A stretch of 64,000 bases of DNA from Novosphingobium profundi (GCF_018491765.1 NZ_JABWCU010000002.1:1-64000); one strand, 5' to 3'. Positions 8,435 to 18,548 are shown, counted from the stretch's first letter. Notes: a model not told the origin generated them from the sequence alone. Numbers and translations are program-made.

Positions 8435-10075
8435 ATGATCCGACTTTCCGACCTTGCCCTCCCGCTCGACCATGCAAGCGAGGACCTCGAGGCCGCCGCC
8501 GTGGAGCGCCTCGGCCTGGCGCCCGGCCAGCTCCAGCGCATGAGCGTCGCGCGGCGCGGCAACGATGCGCGCCGCAAGAGCGCCATCAAGCTCGTCTACA
8601 CGCTCGACCTGGTGGTCGATGACGAGGCGGGCGTGCTCGCGCGCTTTGCGGACGATCCGCATGTGCGCCCAACCCCGGACACCAGCTACAAGTTCGTCAC
8701 CCGCGCCCCCGAGGGATATGCAGGCCCGCGCCCGGTGGTCATCGGGGCTGGGCCCTGTGGCCTGCTGGCCGCGCTGGTCCTCGCGCAGATGGGCTTCAAG
8801 CCGATCATCATAGAGCGTGGCAAGGCCGTGCGCGAACGCACCAAGGACACCTGGGGGCTCTGGCGCAAGTCGGTGCTCGACACCGAGAGCAACGTCCAGT
8901 TCGGCGAGGGCGGGGCAGGCACGTTCTCCGACGGCAAGCTCTACTCGCGCATCAAGGACAGCCGCCACCTGGGGCGCAAGGTCCTCACCGAATTCGTCAA
9001 GGCGGGCGCGCCCGACGACATCCTCACCGAAGCGCATCCGCACATCGGCACCTTCCGCCTCGTCACCATGGTGATCGCCATGCGCGAGACGATCGAGGCG
9101 CTGGGCGGCGAATACCGCTTTGGCACGCGGGTCGACGATTTCGAACTGGAGACGGGTGCCGACGGCGAACAGAAGCTCACCGGCCTGCACCTTTCCAACG
9201 GCGAATTCCTGCCCGCCAGCCACGTGATCCTGGCGGTCGGCCATTCGGCGCGCGACACGTTCGAGGCGCTGGTCAAGGCGGGGGTCTTCGTCGAGGCCAA
9301 GCCCTTCGCGATCGGCGTGCGGATCGAGCACCCCCAAGGCTGGATCGACACCGCGCGCTATGGTCCCAATGCGGGCAACAAGATCCTGGGCGCGGCGGCC
9401 TATGCGCTTTCGCACAAGTGCACGAACGGGCGCACGGTCTATTCGTTCTGCATGTGCCCGGGCGGGCGCGTGGTGGCCGCGACTTCGGAAGAGGGGCGCG
9501 TCGTCACCAACGGCATGAGCCAGTATTCGCGCGCGGAATTCAACGCCAATTCGGGGCTCGTCGTCGACATCAGCCCCGAGCGTGACTTTCCCGGAGACGT
9601 GCTCGCGGGCATGCGCCTGCAGCGCCATCTCGAGGAACTTGCCTTCAAGGCGGGCGGCTCGAACTACAAGGCGCCGGGCCAGAAGCTGGGGGATTTCCTC
9701 GAGGGCAAGCCGTCCAGCGAGTTCGGCGTGGTCACTCCGAGCTACCAGCCCGGGGTCCACCTGACGGATCTGGCCGAATGCCTGCCCGACTTCGTGATCG
9801 AGGCCCTGCGCGAGGCGCTGCCCGTGTTCGGGCGGCAGGTGCCCGGCTACGACCATCCCGACGTGGTGATGACCGGCGTCGAGACGCGGACCTCCTCGCC
9901 CGTGCGCATCACGCGCGGGCGCGACTTCCACAGCCTCAACACGCGCGGGCTCTACCCGGCGGGCGAGGGCGCGGGCTATGCGGGCGGCATTCTTTCGGCG
10001 GCGGTCGACGGCATCCGCGTCGCCGAAGCGCTGGCGCTCGACCTCGTCCCGGCAGAGGCGACCCGGGCCTCGTGA
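8435..10075 (+). CDS. FAD-dependent dehydrogenase, COG2509-like
   Basis: Flavoprotein of 546 residues from ATG at 8435 (MIRLSDLALPLDHASEDL, the usual family start); an ATG at 8399 is also in frame. The N-terminal 90 residues form the small domain seen in this family (RGNDARRKSAIKLVYTLD). They are followed by the dinucleotide-binding motif VVIGAGPCGLLAALV near residue 105. Conserved family stretches include NVQFGEGGAGTFSDGKLYSR, HIGTFRLV, VCMCPGG-type CMCPGGRVV and the C-terminal FAD contact GLYPAGEGAGYAGGI. The substrate is unknown in the family. The TGA overlaps the GTG start of the next flavoprotein gene by 4 bp, so the two are coupled. Confidence 0.88.
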   Translation: MIRLSDLALPLDHASEDLEAAAVERLGLAPGQLQRMSVARRGNDARRKSAIKLVYTLDLVVDDEAGVLARFADDPHVRPTPDTSYKFVTRAPEGYAGPRPVVIGAGPCGLLAALVLAQMGFKPIIIERGKAVRERTKDTWGLWRKSVLDTESNVQFGEGGAGTFSDGKLYSRIKDSRHLGRKVLTEFVKAGAPDDILTEAHPHIGTFRLVTMVIAMRETIEALGGEYRFGTRVDDFELETGADGEQKLTGLHLSNGEFLPASHVILAVGHSARDTFEALVKAGVFVEAKPFAIGVRIEHPQGWIDTARYGPNAGNKILGAAAYALSHKCTNGRTVYSFCMCPGGRVVAATSEEGRVVTNGMSQYSRAEFNANSGLVVDISPERDFPGDVLAGMRLQRHLEELAFKAGGSNYKAPGQKLGDFLEGKPSSEFGVVTPSYQPGVHLTDLAECLPDFVIEALREALPVFGRQVPGYDHPDVVMTGVETRTSSPVRITRGRDFHSLNTRGLYPAGEGAGYAGGILSAAVDGIRVAEALALDLVPAEATRAS

Positions 10076-11247
10076 GCGAGACGTACGATGCGATCGTGCT
10101 CGGCGCGGGTGCGGCGGGGCTGTTCTGCGCGCGCGTGGCGGGGCTTCGTGGCAAGCGCGTGCTCGTGCTCGATCATGCCGAGAAGCCCGGCAAGAAGATC
10201 CTGATCTCGGGCGGCGGCCGCTGCAACTTCACCAATATCGACACGCTTCCCGAGCGTTACCTGTCGAACAACAAGCACTTTGCGAAGTCGGCGCTGAGCC
10301 GCTTCACCCCGCGCGACTTTCTCGATCTGGTCGAAGCCCACGGCATCGCCTGGCACGAGAAGACGCTGGGCCAGTTGTTCTGCGATGGCCGCGCGACCCA
10401 GATCGTCGACATGCTGCTGGAGGAATGCGCACGCGGCGACGTCACCATTCACTGCGGCGATGCGATCGCTGGGGTGGAGCATGGCGAGGCGGGTTACACC
10501 GTGCGTTTCGGCGCGCGTGTGGCGCAGGCCCCGGCCCTGGTGGTGGCGACCGGTGGGCCCTCGATCCCCAAGATGGGGGCGACCGGGTTCGCCTACGATC
10601 TGGCGCGCCAGTTCGGCCTCAAGGTGGTGCAGCCGCGCCCGGCGCTGGTACCGCTGACACTGCCGGCCGAAGAGACGCTGTTCCGCGAGTTGTCGGGGGT
10701 CGCGACCGAGGTCGTCGCGTCCTGCGGCAAGGCGGCGTTCCGCGAGGCCGCGTTGTTCACCCACCGGGGGCTGTCGGGCCCCGCGATCCTCCAGATTTCC
10801 AGCTACTGGCAGCGCGGTGACACCGTGTTCATCGACTTTCTGCCGGATCGCGAGGGCGGTTGGCTGACCGCGGCCAAGCGCGCTCGCCCGCGCGCCGCCT
10901 TGCGCACGGTGCTGGGCGAGGCGCTGCCCGACCGGCTGGCCGAGGCACTGGCCGCGCGGCTCGAACTGACCGGAGAGATGGGCAATCTCTCCGACAAGGC
11001 GCTGAACGCGGCAGAGGCCCGGCTGGCGCGCTGGTCTTTCGTCCCCGATGGTTCGGAAGGCTTTGCCAAGGCCGAAGTGACCTCGGGCGGGATCGATACC
11101 GCCGGGCTTTCGTCCAAGACGATGGAAGCGCGCAAGGTCCCCGGTTTCTACGCCATCGGCGAGGCGGTCGACGTGACCGGGTGGCTGGGCGGTTACAACT
11201 TCCAGTGGGCCTGGGCGAGCGGCTTTGCCGCCGGCGAAGCGCTCTAG
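10072..11247 (+). CDS. NAD(P)/FAD-dependent oxidoreductase, HI0933/YhiN (BaiN) family
   Basis: A 391-residue flavoprotein with a GTG start that overlaps the previous stop (GTGA). The N-terminal FAD motif is VLGAGAAGLFCARV. The family signature follows: GKKILISGGGRCNFTN, then TLGQLFCDGRATQIVD, VVATGGPSIPKMGATG, and a C-terminal EVTSGGIDT with GFYAIGEAVDVTGWLGGYNF. Length is normal. The family was called BaiN after a bile-acid-related gene, but the reaction of most members is unknown. Coupling to a second unrelated flavoprotein suggests shared expression, not necessarily a shared pathway. Confidence 0.9.
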   Translation: MSETYDAIVLGAGAAGLFCARVAGLRGKRVLVLDHAEKPGKKILISGGGRCNFTNIDTLPERYLSNNKHFAKSALSRFTPRDFLDLVEAHGIAWHEKTLGQLFCDGRATQIVDMLLEECARGDVTIHCGDAIAGVEHGEAGYTVRFGARVAQAPALVVATGGPSIPKMGATGFAYDLARQFGLKVVQPRPALVPLTLPAEETLFRELSGVATEVVASCGKAAFREAALFTHRGLSGPAILQISSYWQRGDTVFIDFLPDREGGWLTAAKRARPRAALRTVLGEALPDRLAEALAARLELTGEMGNLSDKALNAAEARLARWSFVPDGSEGFAKAEVTSGGIDTAGLSSKTMEARKVPGFYAIGEAVDVTGWLGGYNFQWAWASGFAAGEAL

Positions 11248-11253
11248 GCGCGA

Positions 11254-11946
11254 TCAGGGGCGATAGAGCTTGGGAAAGCTGGCCTTGAGGTGCGCCACCT
11301 TGGGTGCGTCCCAGCGCACGATATAGGCGTTGCGCGGATTCTTGCGGGCGAAGTCCTGGTGGTAGTCTTCGGCTGGGAAGAACATTCCGTTCTCCAGCTT
11401 GGTGGCAATCGGCCTGGGAAAGGCCTTCGCGGCATCGAGCTGGGCTATGTAGTCGTGCGCGATGCGGCGTTGCTGCTCGGTTTGCGGGAAGATCGCCGAA
11501 CGGTAGCTGGGGCCGATGTCGGGGGTCTGGCGGTTCACTTGCGTGGGATCGTGTGCCACTGCGAAGAACACTTCGAGAAGCTGGGCGTAGCGCACGTGCG
11601 CGGGGTCATAGACAATCCGGACCGCCTCGGCGTGACGTGTGCGTTCGCGCGAGACATCGGCGTAGTTGGCGCTCTGGCGCGTGCCGCCGGCGTAACCGGT
11701 CGTGACCGTCTTCACCCCGCGCACATGTTCGAAGACCGCTTCGATGCCCCAGAAGCAGCCACCGGCGAAGACCGCCGTCTGCATGCCGCGCGGTGCCGCT
11801 TCGGTGACCCGCGCGGAAGGTATGTCGCGGGCCTGGGCCTGCGGCGGAGCGGAAAGGTCGCTGACGAGGAAGCCGGCCGCGCACAAGGTGGCCGCGCCGA
11901 GCGCGCCGGCTAGGCGTGTGAAGCGCCGTGGACGATTGTCTCGCAT
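11254..11946 (-). CDS. msrA: Peptide-methionine (S)-S-oxide reductase, exported MsrA
   Basis: A 230-residue enzyme that reduces methionine-S-sulfoxide in proteins. The catalytic GCFWGIEAVFEHV motif is present at about residues 62-74, and YAGG, EYHQ-type AEDYHQ, and the substrate pocket region DIGPSYRS also match. A 40-residue N-terminal extension with a hydrophobic stretch (LAGALGAATLCAAGFLV) and an AQA cleavage-like site indicates export or membrane anchoring. It would therefore repair oxidised envelope proteins rather than cytoplasmic ones. It stands alone, convergent with the flavoprotein gene only 6 bp away. Confidence 0.92.
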   Translation of the reverse strand: MRDNRPRRFTRLAGALGAATLCAAGFLVSDLSAPPQAQARDIPSARVTEAAPRGMQTAVFAGGCFWGIEAVFEHVRGVKTVTTGYAGGTRQSANYADVSRERTRHAEAVRIVYDPAHVRYAQLLEVFFAVAHDPTQVNRQTPDIGPSYRSAIFPQTEQQRRIAHDYIAQLDAAKAFPRPIATKLENGMFFPAEDYHQDFARKNPRNAYIVRWDAPKVAHLKASFPKLYRP

Positions 11947-12032
11947 CGCGCAATTCTCCCGTGATCCTGCCTATCGCGAGGCAGGTGATACGGGCCATTC
12001 TACCTCGCTTACCTGAATGCAGGCAAAAGCAA

Positions 12033-13778
12033 TCAGAGCGAGCGCAGGATTGCCGTTCGCTGGGCGGCGTCACCATCCCAGTCGAGCGCGACTTCAAGCA
12101 GGATCAGCGAGACGGTGCAGCGCACCGCTTCGGGGCCTTCGTCCTGCAAGGCGGCGCGCACGGTGGTTTCGGGCAGGCCGGTCGATTCCAGAACCTGGGT
12201 CACGAGCGCTCCGGGGATGTGGATGGTGGCATCGTTGTTCGCGGCGTCGTCGTTGGGGAGCGGAAGGCTGGCGAGGCGGGCCGCGGCTTCGCGTTCGCGC
12301 GTGCGCAAGCCGGGCGAGACGCCGGTCGTATCGGGAAGCTGCGCGGTGTTGAGCGCGGAGAGGCAGGCCGCCGGACTGTCGTTGCGCGCCGCGCGCAACT
12401 GGTCGAGCCGCAATCGGCCCAATTCCTCTAGGGGGGCGCCCGAGAGAGTGCGCCCCTTGAGGTAGGTGGCCTGGCGCACGAAATTGGCCACGAGGCGCTG
12501 CACTTGCGTCTCCCCCTTGCCCGACTGCAGGGCATCGCGCACGCGGATCACGATGGTTTCGCCCAGCACGGGGTCGCGTGCCCAGAGCCAGTCCAGATCG
12601 TGCCCCTTGCCGAAGCTGTCCGCGACCGCAGCGTCTATCGCCGCGCCAAGGACCTTCGGGTCGGGCGCTTCGTCGGAAAGTTCGATCCGGGTCCCGTCGG
12701 GCGTCTGGAAGCTGCGCGGACCGAAGGGCCAGGAGACGCCCAGCAGGTGCAGCAGGAGCAGCAGCCAGCACAGGCCGAGCACGATACGCGGCCAGAGCAC
12801 AGGCTTGTTCCAGGATTCGATTCGGGCGGGATCGAGTTCCTCTTCGACGTGGGGGAAGTTGGCCCGGATCCCGGAGAGCACGAACTGGACATCCTCGCGC
12901 GAGGCACGCAGGCCGCGAAAGGGACCGGCGGGACCTGTCCGATTCAGTTCGCGCCAGGCACGGTGATAGCGGTGCGCGGGGTCCTGCACTTTGCTGCGGA
13001 AACGCTCGGCGCGCACCTGGGCTCCGATGAAGCGGACAGGTGGGCGCGCGTCGAAACGGTGCCACTCGTCCTGCCAAGAAAAGGCCCGGGTCGCCTGTTC
13101 GAGCAAGGGCGCCGAGCGAGGCCAGTTGCCCGCGAGAAGTCCGGCCAGCCAGTTCTCGACTTGCTCCTGGCGCGAAATGTCGGCGGAGCGGGCGTCCTCG
13201 ATAACCGCGGCGAGTGCGCGCGACGCGACGATCCGGGCGGGCTCCTCGAGGTGCGGGGCGCTGTCCTCGGTGAGCACCGACTCGAGGCGTTCGAAGGGTG
13301 ATTGCCCCGGGATCAGGCCGAGGGCGGCCTCGATCTCGCCGTAGCCGAGCAGGGTCGGGGCCGAAAGGCTCTGGTTCGCGTCCAGTTCCAGGGTCGCGCC
13401 GACACCCGGTTCGGAAGGGCGGTCGGGAAAGACAGTGCCGAAACTGGGGCCGTGGCCATCTTCGTGGCGCAGGGCGGAGACCCGCACCGAACCTTCGGAA
13501 AGACTGCGTGACAAGCGCGGAGCCGCAAGCGGCCAAGCTGGACCCGAATGGCCTTCGGGCACTGCCGATGCCTCGGGCGAGCCCGCGTCGGGACGGGCGT
13601 CTTCCTCAAGCCTGGCGTGCTGAAGGGCAAGATCGCGCGCATTGCGCAGGCGTGCGTACCCCTCGACATCGGCGTCGAGATCCATCGCCTTGATCGCGTC
13701 GGCATAGGCCTTGCGGATGGCCCTGCGGTCGCCGGTCGGTGCGATCTGGAGCACCGACCAGGGGAAGCGGTCGGTCAT
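12033..13778 (-). CDS. Membrane-anchored J-like co-chaperone lacking the HPD motif
   Basis: A 581-residue protein. Residues 1-55 resemble a J domain ([20 protein letters not shown], then [14 protein letters not shown]). The loop where HPD should sit reads DLD ([12 protein letters not shown]), so the Hsp70-stimulating motif is missing. A low-complexity linker and a helical middle region follow, then one transmembrane segment at about residues 327-345 ([19 protein letters not shown]) and a C-terminal domain of about 230 residues of unknown fold. ATG at 13778 overlaps the HscC stop by 4 bp (ATGA). The layout parallels the E. coli hscC region, where membrane J-like proteins (DjlB/DjlC) are HscC partners. 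The partner role is inferred from coupling. Confidence 0.75.
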   Translation of the reverse strand: MTDRFPWSVLQIAPTGDRRAIRKAYADAIKAMDLDADVEGYARLRNARDLALQHARLEEDARPDAGSPEASAVPEGHSGPAWPLAAPRLSRSLSEGSVRVSALRHEDGHGPSFGTVFPDRPSEPGVGATLELDANQSLSAPTLLGYGEIEAALGLIPGQSPFERLESVLTEDSAPHLEEPARIVASRALAAVIEDARSADISRQEQVENWLAGLLAGNWPRSAPLLEQATRAFSWQDEWHRFDARPPVRFIGAQVRAERFRSKVQDPAHRYHRAWRELNRTGPAGPFRGLRASREDVQFVLSGIRANFPHVEEELDPARIESWNKPVLWPRIVLGLCWLLLLLHLLGVSWPFGPRSFQTPDGTRIELSDEAPDPKVLGAAIDAAVADSFGKGHDLDWLWARDPVLGETIVIRVRDALQSGKGETQVQRLVANFVRQATYLKGRTLSGAPLEELGRLRLDQLRAARNDSPAACLSALNTAQLPDTTGVSPGLRTREREAAARLASLPLPNDDAANNDATIHIPGALVTQVLESTGLPETTVRAALQDEGPEAVRCTVSLILLEVALDWDGDAAQRTAILRSL

Positions 13779-15496
13779 AGCGGGCCGCTAGTCTCGATCC
13801 CGTCGAGATTGGCGCTCAAGCGGTCGCGTGCCTCGCGGATCACATGCGGGTCCTGCGTATCGAGCGCGCCCGCAAAGTGGGTGATCCAGCGGCCGATGGC
13901 GTGGCGCATGGCGCCGATATGGTCTTCGTAGCAGCGTTCGGCGCGGGCGATGAGCGCCTGGTTCTGCATTTCCTCGCGCGGGTGAAGCTTGAGTTCGGCA
14001 AGCCGCGCCCGGCGTGCCTCCAGGTCCTCGGGGCCAGCTCGATCCTCTTCCTCGACGAGGACGAGGTTGTGGCGGCTGTCGTCGAGCGGAATGTGGACGT
14101 CGACTTCGAGAAGTCCCGAACTGTCATAGGAGAAGCGCACCTCGACATCGACTTCGCCCGCCGGGCGGGACGGTACCGGCACCCGGATCTCGCCCAGCCG
14201 GATGTTGCGCACGACCTCGCGTGCCTCGCCCTGGTATATCCCGAATTCGATTTGCGTCTGTCCATCGGAAAGCGTCGAATAGGATTGGACCCGGCTGACC
14301 GGGACCGGCGTGTTGCGTTCGATGATCGGCGAGAACAGGCCGCGCTGGAGCCCGCCGTGGGCGTCGGGCTCGGCCACTTCGACGCCCAGCGTGTAGGGGC
14401 ACACGTCGGTGATGCGGATTTCCTCGAGGGCCGCGTCGCGACCGGCAAGGCCGGCCTGGATCGCGGCGCCCAGCGCGACCGCGTGATCGGGATGCACGGT
14501 GGCGTTCGGGAAACGCCCGAAGAGGCGGGTGATAGCCTTGCGCACGACGGGCATGCGCGTGGCGCCGCCGACCAGGACGATCTCGGAAAGCTCTGCGGCC
14601 TCGATCGCGCTGTCGCGAAGCGCGCGCACGATCGGATCGCGCAAGCGGTCGAGCAGCGGGGCGCAGGCGGCTTCGAATTCGTCCTGCCCGACAAGGGTGG
14701 AGAGGCGGGTTTCTTCGTCGAGCGTGACGAAGAACTCGGCCTCATTGGACAGGCTGAGCGCTTCGCGGCAGCGGCGTGCCGCGCGCAGCAGCAGGGTGTC
14801 CCTGCGCGCGGGAGCAAGGGCGGCGAGCCGTTTGTCCGGGTCGAGGCGTTCGCGCACCAGGCTTGCCAGCGCCGTGTCGAAGTCATCGCCGCCGAGCCGA
14901 TTGTCGCCGGCCGAGGCACGTACCTCGACGATGCCGTCGAACATCTCGACAATCGAGACATCGAAGGTCCCTCCGCCGAGGTCGAAGACGAGGAAGGGCT
15001 CGCGATCACCCTTGTCCTGAAGGCCAAAGGCGAGCGCGGCGGCGGTCGGCTCATTGATCAGTCGGCGCACGGTGAGCCCGGCGAGCTCGCCCGCCTGGCG
15101 GGTCGCCTTGCGCTGGCGGTCGTTGAAGTAGGCGGGCACCGTGATCACCGCCTCGGCCGGCTTGCATCCAGTCAGCGATTCGACGTCGCGCACGAGGGCG
15201 GAAAGGACCAGGGCGGACAAGTCCTCGGCCTGAAAATCGCGACCGGCGAGCGAGAACACCGTGCGCGATCCCATCGCGCGCTTGAAGCTCGTCGCGGTAT
15301 CGCCTGGATGCGTTGCGCGGCGATCGAGCGCCGAAGTGCCGATCCAGTTGTGGCCGTCCTCGTCGAGGCTGATGGCCGACGGGGTCAGGACTTCCCCGCT
15401 AGCGGCGGGGACGAGTCGGGCCTCGCCGTCCTGCCAGATCGCAACGGCACTGTTGGTCGTTCCCAGGTCAATTCCGATCAGCATTCGACTTCGCAC
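13775..15496 (-). CDS. hscC: Hsp70-family chaperone, HscC type
   Basis: A 573-residue Hsp70. The N-terminal ATPase motifs are intact: [71 protein letters not shown] and [13 protein letters not shown]. The substrate-binding region follows ([24 protein letters not shown]). The C-terminal lid is much shorter than in DnaK (about 638 residues), as in HscC. ATG at 15496 or at 15484 ([10 protein letters not shown]) could be the start. It is followed immediately by the J-like membrane protein gene; no grpE is near. HscC is a specialised, non-essential Hsp70 with an anti-stress or anti-sigma-factor role reported in E. coli; the role here is open. Confidence 0.9.
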   Translation of the reverse strand: MRSRMLIGIDLGTTNSAVAIWQDGEARLVPAASGEVLTPSAISLDEDGHNWIGTSALDRRATHPGDTATSFKRAMGSRTVFSLAGRDFQAEDLSALVLSALVRDVESLTGCKPAEAVITVPAYFNDRQRKATRQAGELAGLTVRRLINEPTAAALAFGLQDKGDREPFLVFDLGGGTFDVSIVEMFDGIVEVRASAGDNRLGGDDFDTALASLVRERLDPDKRLAALAPARRDTLLLRAARRCREALSLSNEAEFFVTLDEETRLSTLVGQDEFEAACAPLLDRLRDPIVRALRDSAIEAAELSEIVLVGGATRMPVVRKAITRLFGRFPNATVHPDHAVALGAAIQAGLAGRDAALEEIRITDVCPYTLGVEVAEPDAHGGLQRGLFSPIIERNTPVPVSRVQSYSTLSDGQTQIEFGIYQGEAREVVRNIRLGEIRVPVPSRPAGEVDVEVRFSYDSSGLLEVDVHIPLDDSRHNLVLVEEEDRAGPEDLEARRARLAELKLHPREEMQNQALIARAERCYEDHIGAMRHAIGRWITHFAGALDTQDPHVIREARDRLSANLDGIETSGPL

Positions 15497-15734
15497 ATGG
15501 TTGCCGACAATTCCTGCAGCTTACGATCCAGCCGAACCGGACGGGAAGGCGTCGGCGCGGGCACTCGGCGGAGTTCTAGCGGCCGTGCAGCGTAACAGGA
15601 AGCCGTACCCGAACAGTTGTGCATGTGCGCCGTTCGAGTGTCACACACAAGCAACGTCGCAAGGAACCCGCCGCTAGCTCGCCATCGCTCGAAGAACTTC
15701 GGCGCGCCGGCGTGCGCCGGGCTTACTTAACAAA

Positions 15735-16802
15735 CTAACGAGTGGATTCGCGTATGACGAGCGTGGGCTTCATGATGGCGCTCTCGCACGCATCCCCGTT
15801 GATTCGGGCCTTGAGCTTTTCGACCATCAGGCGTGCACCTTCCTGGATCTCCTGCCGGATCGTGGAAAGCGGAGGGAAGGTCTGCGCGGCGATGGGCAAG
15901 TCGTCGAAGCCGATGACCTGCACTTCATCGGGCACGCGGTGACCATTCTCGAACAGGACACGCAAGGCGGCCATCGCAATCAGGTCCGAGCCTGCAACGA
16001 TGCCGTCGAATTCGATACCGCTACCATAACCGAGCGCGGCGGAAACCTCTTCGGCCAGCTGTTCCGGCGCCATGTGGACGGGGAGATGCGTGACGGTAAG
16101 CCCGGCGGCCTTGGCTGCCGCCATCGTGCCTTCGAATCGCTTGGCGATCTCAACCCCGGCCGTGCCGCCCAGGAACGCGATGCGCCGAGCGCCGCTTTCG
16201 ATCAGCTTTTCGGTGGCGCGCTTGCCGCCCGCGAAGTTGTCGGTCCCCACGGCGCAATGGATCTGGCCGGGACGATACTGGCCCCAGACCACCATCGGGC
16301 GGTAATGGGCGGCAACGCGTTCGATATTGGCGAACTGATCCGACTGGCCCACGACGATGACGCCATCGACCATGCCCGAACCGGTCATGCGTTCGAGCCA
16401 GTCGCTCGAGTCGTCGGGAATCGCGCGGCTGAGCATGAGGTCGTAGCCGCTTTCGGTAAGTTCATCGGCGAGTGCGCCGAGCAGGGTCAGGAAAAAGGGG
16501 TCGGAGATATGCTGGCGCTTGTCGTGGCCAAGCGGGATGACGACACCGATCACGCCGGTGCGTCGGGATCGCAGCTTGCTGGCCATCTGGTTCGGGCGGA
16601 AGCCGTGCTTGCGCGCCAGAGCCTGAATACGCTCGCGCGTTTCGACGTTGACCAGCGACTTGCCTGCAAGTGCGCGCGAGACAGTACCGGCCGAAACGCC
16701 CGCAAGACGAGCTAGATCAGCGAGAGTACGAATCTCGATCTCATCCGAGAAGTCAGCCGCCGATAGATCGACGTCTGCTTCGCTCCTAAGTTTTTCCACC
16801 AT
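15735..16802 (-). CDS. LacI-family transcriptional regulator
   Basis: A 355-residue sugar-type repressor. The HTH is TLADLARLAGVSAGTVSRAL, followed by the hinge region NQMASKLRSRRTGVIGVV and the periplasmic-binding-protein-like core with typical VDGVIVVGQSD, RRIAFLGG and GFDDLPIAAQTFPPLSTIRQ stretches. A leader of about 25 residues precedes the HTH, longer than usual. Several in-frame starts exist (GTG 16820, ATG 16811, ATG 16802); TAGGA 9 bp before 16802 favours that one. The gene lies just after an MFS sugar-type carrier on the same strand, so the repressor probably controls that carrier and itself in response to a sugar. Confidence 0.9.
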   Translation of the reverse strand: MVEKLRSEADVDLSAADFSDEIEIRTLADLARLAGVSAGTVSRALAGKSLVNVETRERIQALARKHGFRPNQMASKLRSRRTGVIGVVIPLGHDKRQHISDPFFLTLLGALADELTESGYDLMLSRAIPDDSSDWLERMTGSGMVDGVIVVGQSDQFANIERVAAHYRPMVVWGQYRPGQIHCAVGTDNFAGGKRATEKLIESGARRIAFLGGTAGVEIAKRFEGTMAAAKAAGLTVTHLPVHMAPEQLAEEVSAALGYGSGIEFDGIVAGSDLIAMAALRVLFENGHRVPDEVQVIGFDDLPIAAQTFPPLSTIRQEIQEGARLMVEKLKARINGDACESAIMKPTLVIRESTR

Positions 16803-16850
16803 CGTGGACATTCCTAGCACCCAATTGGTCAGTCGGATAGATACTTCGTA

Positions 16851-18185
16851 TCATCCGTTGCGATTGCGACGCAGAAAAAGCTTTGTTCTTCCGTCCGCTA
16901 GCGGAAGGGTCGCGCAAGCGGCGAGAAGAAGCAGGCCACCAGCGAAGACGAGTACCCGCGAGGGGTCCCGAAAAAGCACGTAAGAATAAAGAATTGGTAG
17001 GGTCGTCGATTCCAAAAGCATCGGTATGACAATGAATAGATTGAAAATTCCCATGTACGTTCCGGTGCTCTGGGCCGGGAGCGACGGGGCAAGCAGGCCG
17101 TGGTTGTTGCCCATCATGGCAGCCCAGCCGATGCCGATGCCGATCATCGCGATCATGAGCGCATGAGGGGATGGCGCGTAGGGAATCGCGATCATGGAAA
17201 GCCCCGCGAGAGCAAGGCACAAGGCGTGTAGCGAGTGAAGGTGCAGGAGGCGCGCAAGCGGGATCATCGCTAGCGCGGCAAGGAAGGCGACGAAATTGTA
17301 GCCGGCTCCCAGTTGCTGGGCGGTCAGGATAGCCTCGCGATAGGCCGGGCTATCTGGGCGTGCGCCGTCGAATCGGCTGCGCGCAACGACCTCGGTGAAA
17401 TACTGCCAGAATGCGAACATCGCATACCACTGGCACAGCATTGGCAAGGCCAGGCGGCGCATGGCCGGGGGCATGTTGCACAGGGCCGGTCCCAGTTCAC
17501 GCAAGGGGTTGCGACCAGGAGGGTGAGCGCGCTCCTGTTCGGCACGCTGTTCGGCGGAAAGCGGGCCTTCGCGCACCCGAACCAACGAATAGAGGATCGT
17601 TGTGAGAGTGAGGAGCGCACCGGAGGCGAAGGCGACCCGCACGATCACGGGAATGCCGTTGGCGTCAGTACTCTGGCGATCGATCAGCGCGGCCAGGAGC
17701 CAGGGCAGGACATGGGCCAGGGTCTGGGCAAGACCGGTAAACGCGCTCTGGACGAGGAAGCCGGACGCTCGCTCGGGCGGTGCGAGACGATCGGCGATGG
17801 AGGCACGGTAGGGTTCGAGCATCAGGTTGTTGGCGATATCGAGCAACCACACGAGCGCCACCGCGACCCACAGCGCAGGCGCCAGGGGCATCGCCAGCAG
17901 GCTAGCCGTGGCAAGCAGGGCGCCGGTCAGGAGGTAGGGGGTGCGCCGACCGAACCGCGAATGGGTGCGGTCGCTGAGCGTGCCGACGATGGGCTGGACG
18001 ACGAGACCGGTAACAGGCCCGGCAAGCCAGAGCAGGGGCAGGGTAGCGTCGCTGGCGCCCAGGGTCCGGAAGATCGGGCTGGAATTGGCGATGACGAGGC
18101 CGAAGCTGAGTTGCAGGCCGAAGAACCCGACGTTCAACTCTGCGATGCGTAACAGCGTCAGACGCGGCTTCTCCATCCTCGACAT
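16851..18185 (-). CDS. MFS sugar transporter (SLC45/GPH-like alpha-glucoside or maltose type)
   Basis: A 444-residue carrier with 12 predicted transmembrane segments. It begins LRIAELNVGFFGLQLSFGLV and shows the loop 2-3 motif GTLSDRTHSRFGRRTPYLL, the pattern of SLC45-type sucrose/maltose permeases found in sphingomonads and Caulobacter. GGGAGGGG lies just before ATG at 18185. It sits upstream of the LacI gene with a short gap and likely forms one transcript. No glycosidase is adjacent, so the sugar cannot be named. Confidence 0.88.
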   Translation of the reverse strand: MSRMEKPRLTLLRIAELNVGFFGLQLSFGLVIANSSPIFRTLGASDATLPLLWLAGPVTGLVVQPIVGTLSDRTHSRFGRRTPYLLTGALLATASLLAMPLAPALWVAVALVWLLDIANNLMLEPYRASIADRLAPPERASGFLVQSAFTGLAQTLAHVLPWLLAALIDRQSTDANGIPVIVRVAFASGALLTLTTILYSLVRVREGPLSAEQRAEQERAHPPGRNPLRELGPALCNMPPAMRRLALPMLCQWYAMFAFWQYFTEVVARSRFDGARPDSPAYREAILTAQQLGAGYNFVAFLAALAMIPLARLLHLHSLHALCLALAGLSMIAIPYAPSPHALMIAMIGIGIGWAAMMGNNHGLLAPSLPAQSTGTYMGIFNLFIVIPMLLESTTLPILYSYVLFRDPSRVLVFAGGLLLLAACATLPLADGRTKLFLRRNRNG

Positions 18186-18382
18186 GGCCCCTCCCGTAGT
18201 GCGGGGCCTTTCGGGACGAATGTCCTGGTCCCCCTGACGGCGATGCGCGAGGTGATGTGGGAGGCGCTGCGCGCAGTGTCGCTGGTGACACGTTCCCCTC
18301 CTTCTTCACACATCCTCCCGAAAGCTTCGCGCAGGGCGAAACTCTCGCAGGTAATTACCAAGGATGGTGCGGGCTGAGGCTA

Positions 18383-18394
18383 CGTAAGGTTACG
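18383..18394. promoter_or_regulatory. Candidate LacI-regulator operator
   Basis: A perfect inverted repeat, CGTAA-GG-TTACG, lies about 200 bp upstream of the sugar carrier gene. LacI-family operators are short palindromes of this kind, but the distance is long and no second copy was found. Low confidence. Confidence 0.22.
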
Positions 18395-18500
18395 CGTTTA
18401 GCGCCGTTCCCGAGGAAGCGCGTGCCGGGCCAGCAGGCACGTCGGCCTTTTGCGTGGGTGGCGAGGAGCCGTTCGCGCCGAGGTGTGTGAAGAAGATCGC

Positions 18501-18530
18501 AGCCCGGGTCTCGTGGTGAGGACCCGGGCT
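18501..18530 (-). terminator. Rho-independent-like terminator after accA
   Basis: A perfect 10-bp stem (18501-18510 with 18521-18530, AGCCCGGGTC/GACCCGGGCT) with a 10-nt loop lies 19 bp past the accA stop. On the accA strand it is followed by GCGATCTTCTTC, a weak pyrimidine tail. Confidence 0.65.
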
Positions 18531-18548
18531 CATGCGAAAGGAGTGGGC

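Larger units (their letters stand above)
18186..18548. other. Intergenic region: sugar-carrier promoter side and accA terminator
   Basis: These 363 bp hold no convincing gene. The part next to 18185 must contain the promoter of the carrier/LacI pair. Two inverted repeats are visible: TTCGC-N5-GCGAA at 18336-18350, and CGTAA-GG-TTACG at 18383-18394. Either could bind the LacI regulator. The far end carries the accA terminator hairpin. Confidence 0.4.

Noticed and set aside
8435..11247. Possible single fusion of two flavoproteins
   Set aside because: A TGA stop separates them and the second frame has its own GTG start overlapping it (GTGA); both proteins have complete FAD motifs, so they are two genes.
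15701..15720. GC-rich inverted repeat after the LacI gene as a terminator
   Set aside because: A short stem (GGCGC/GCGCC) exists but no T-run follows on the minus strand; too weak to call.
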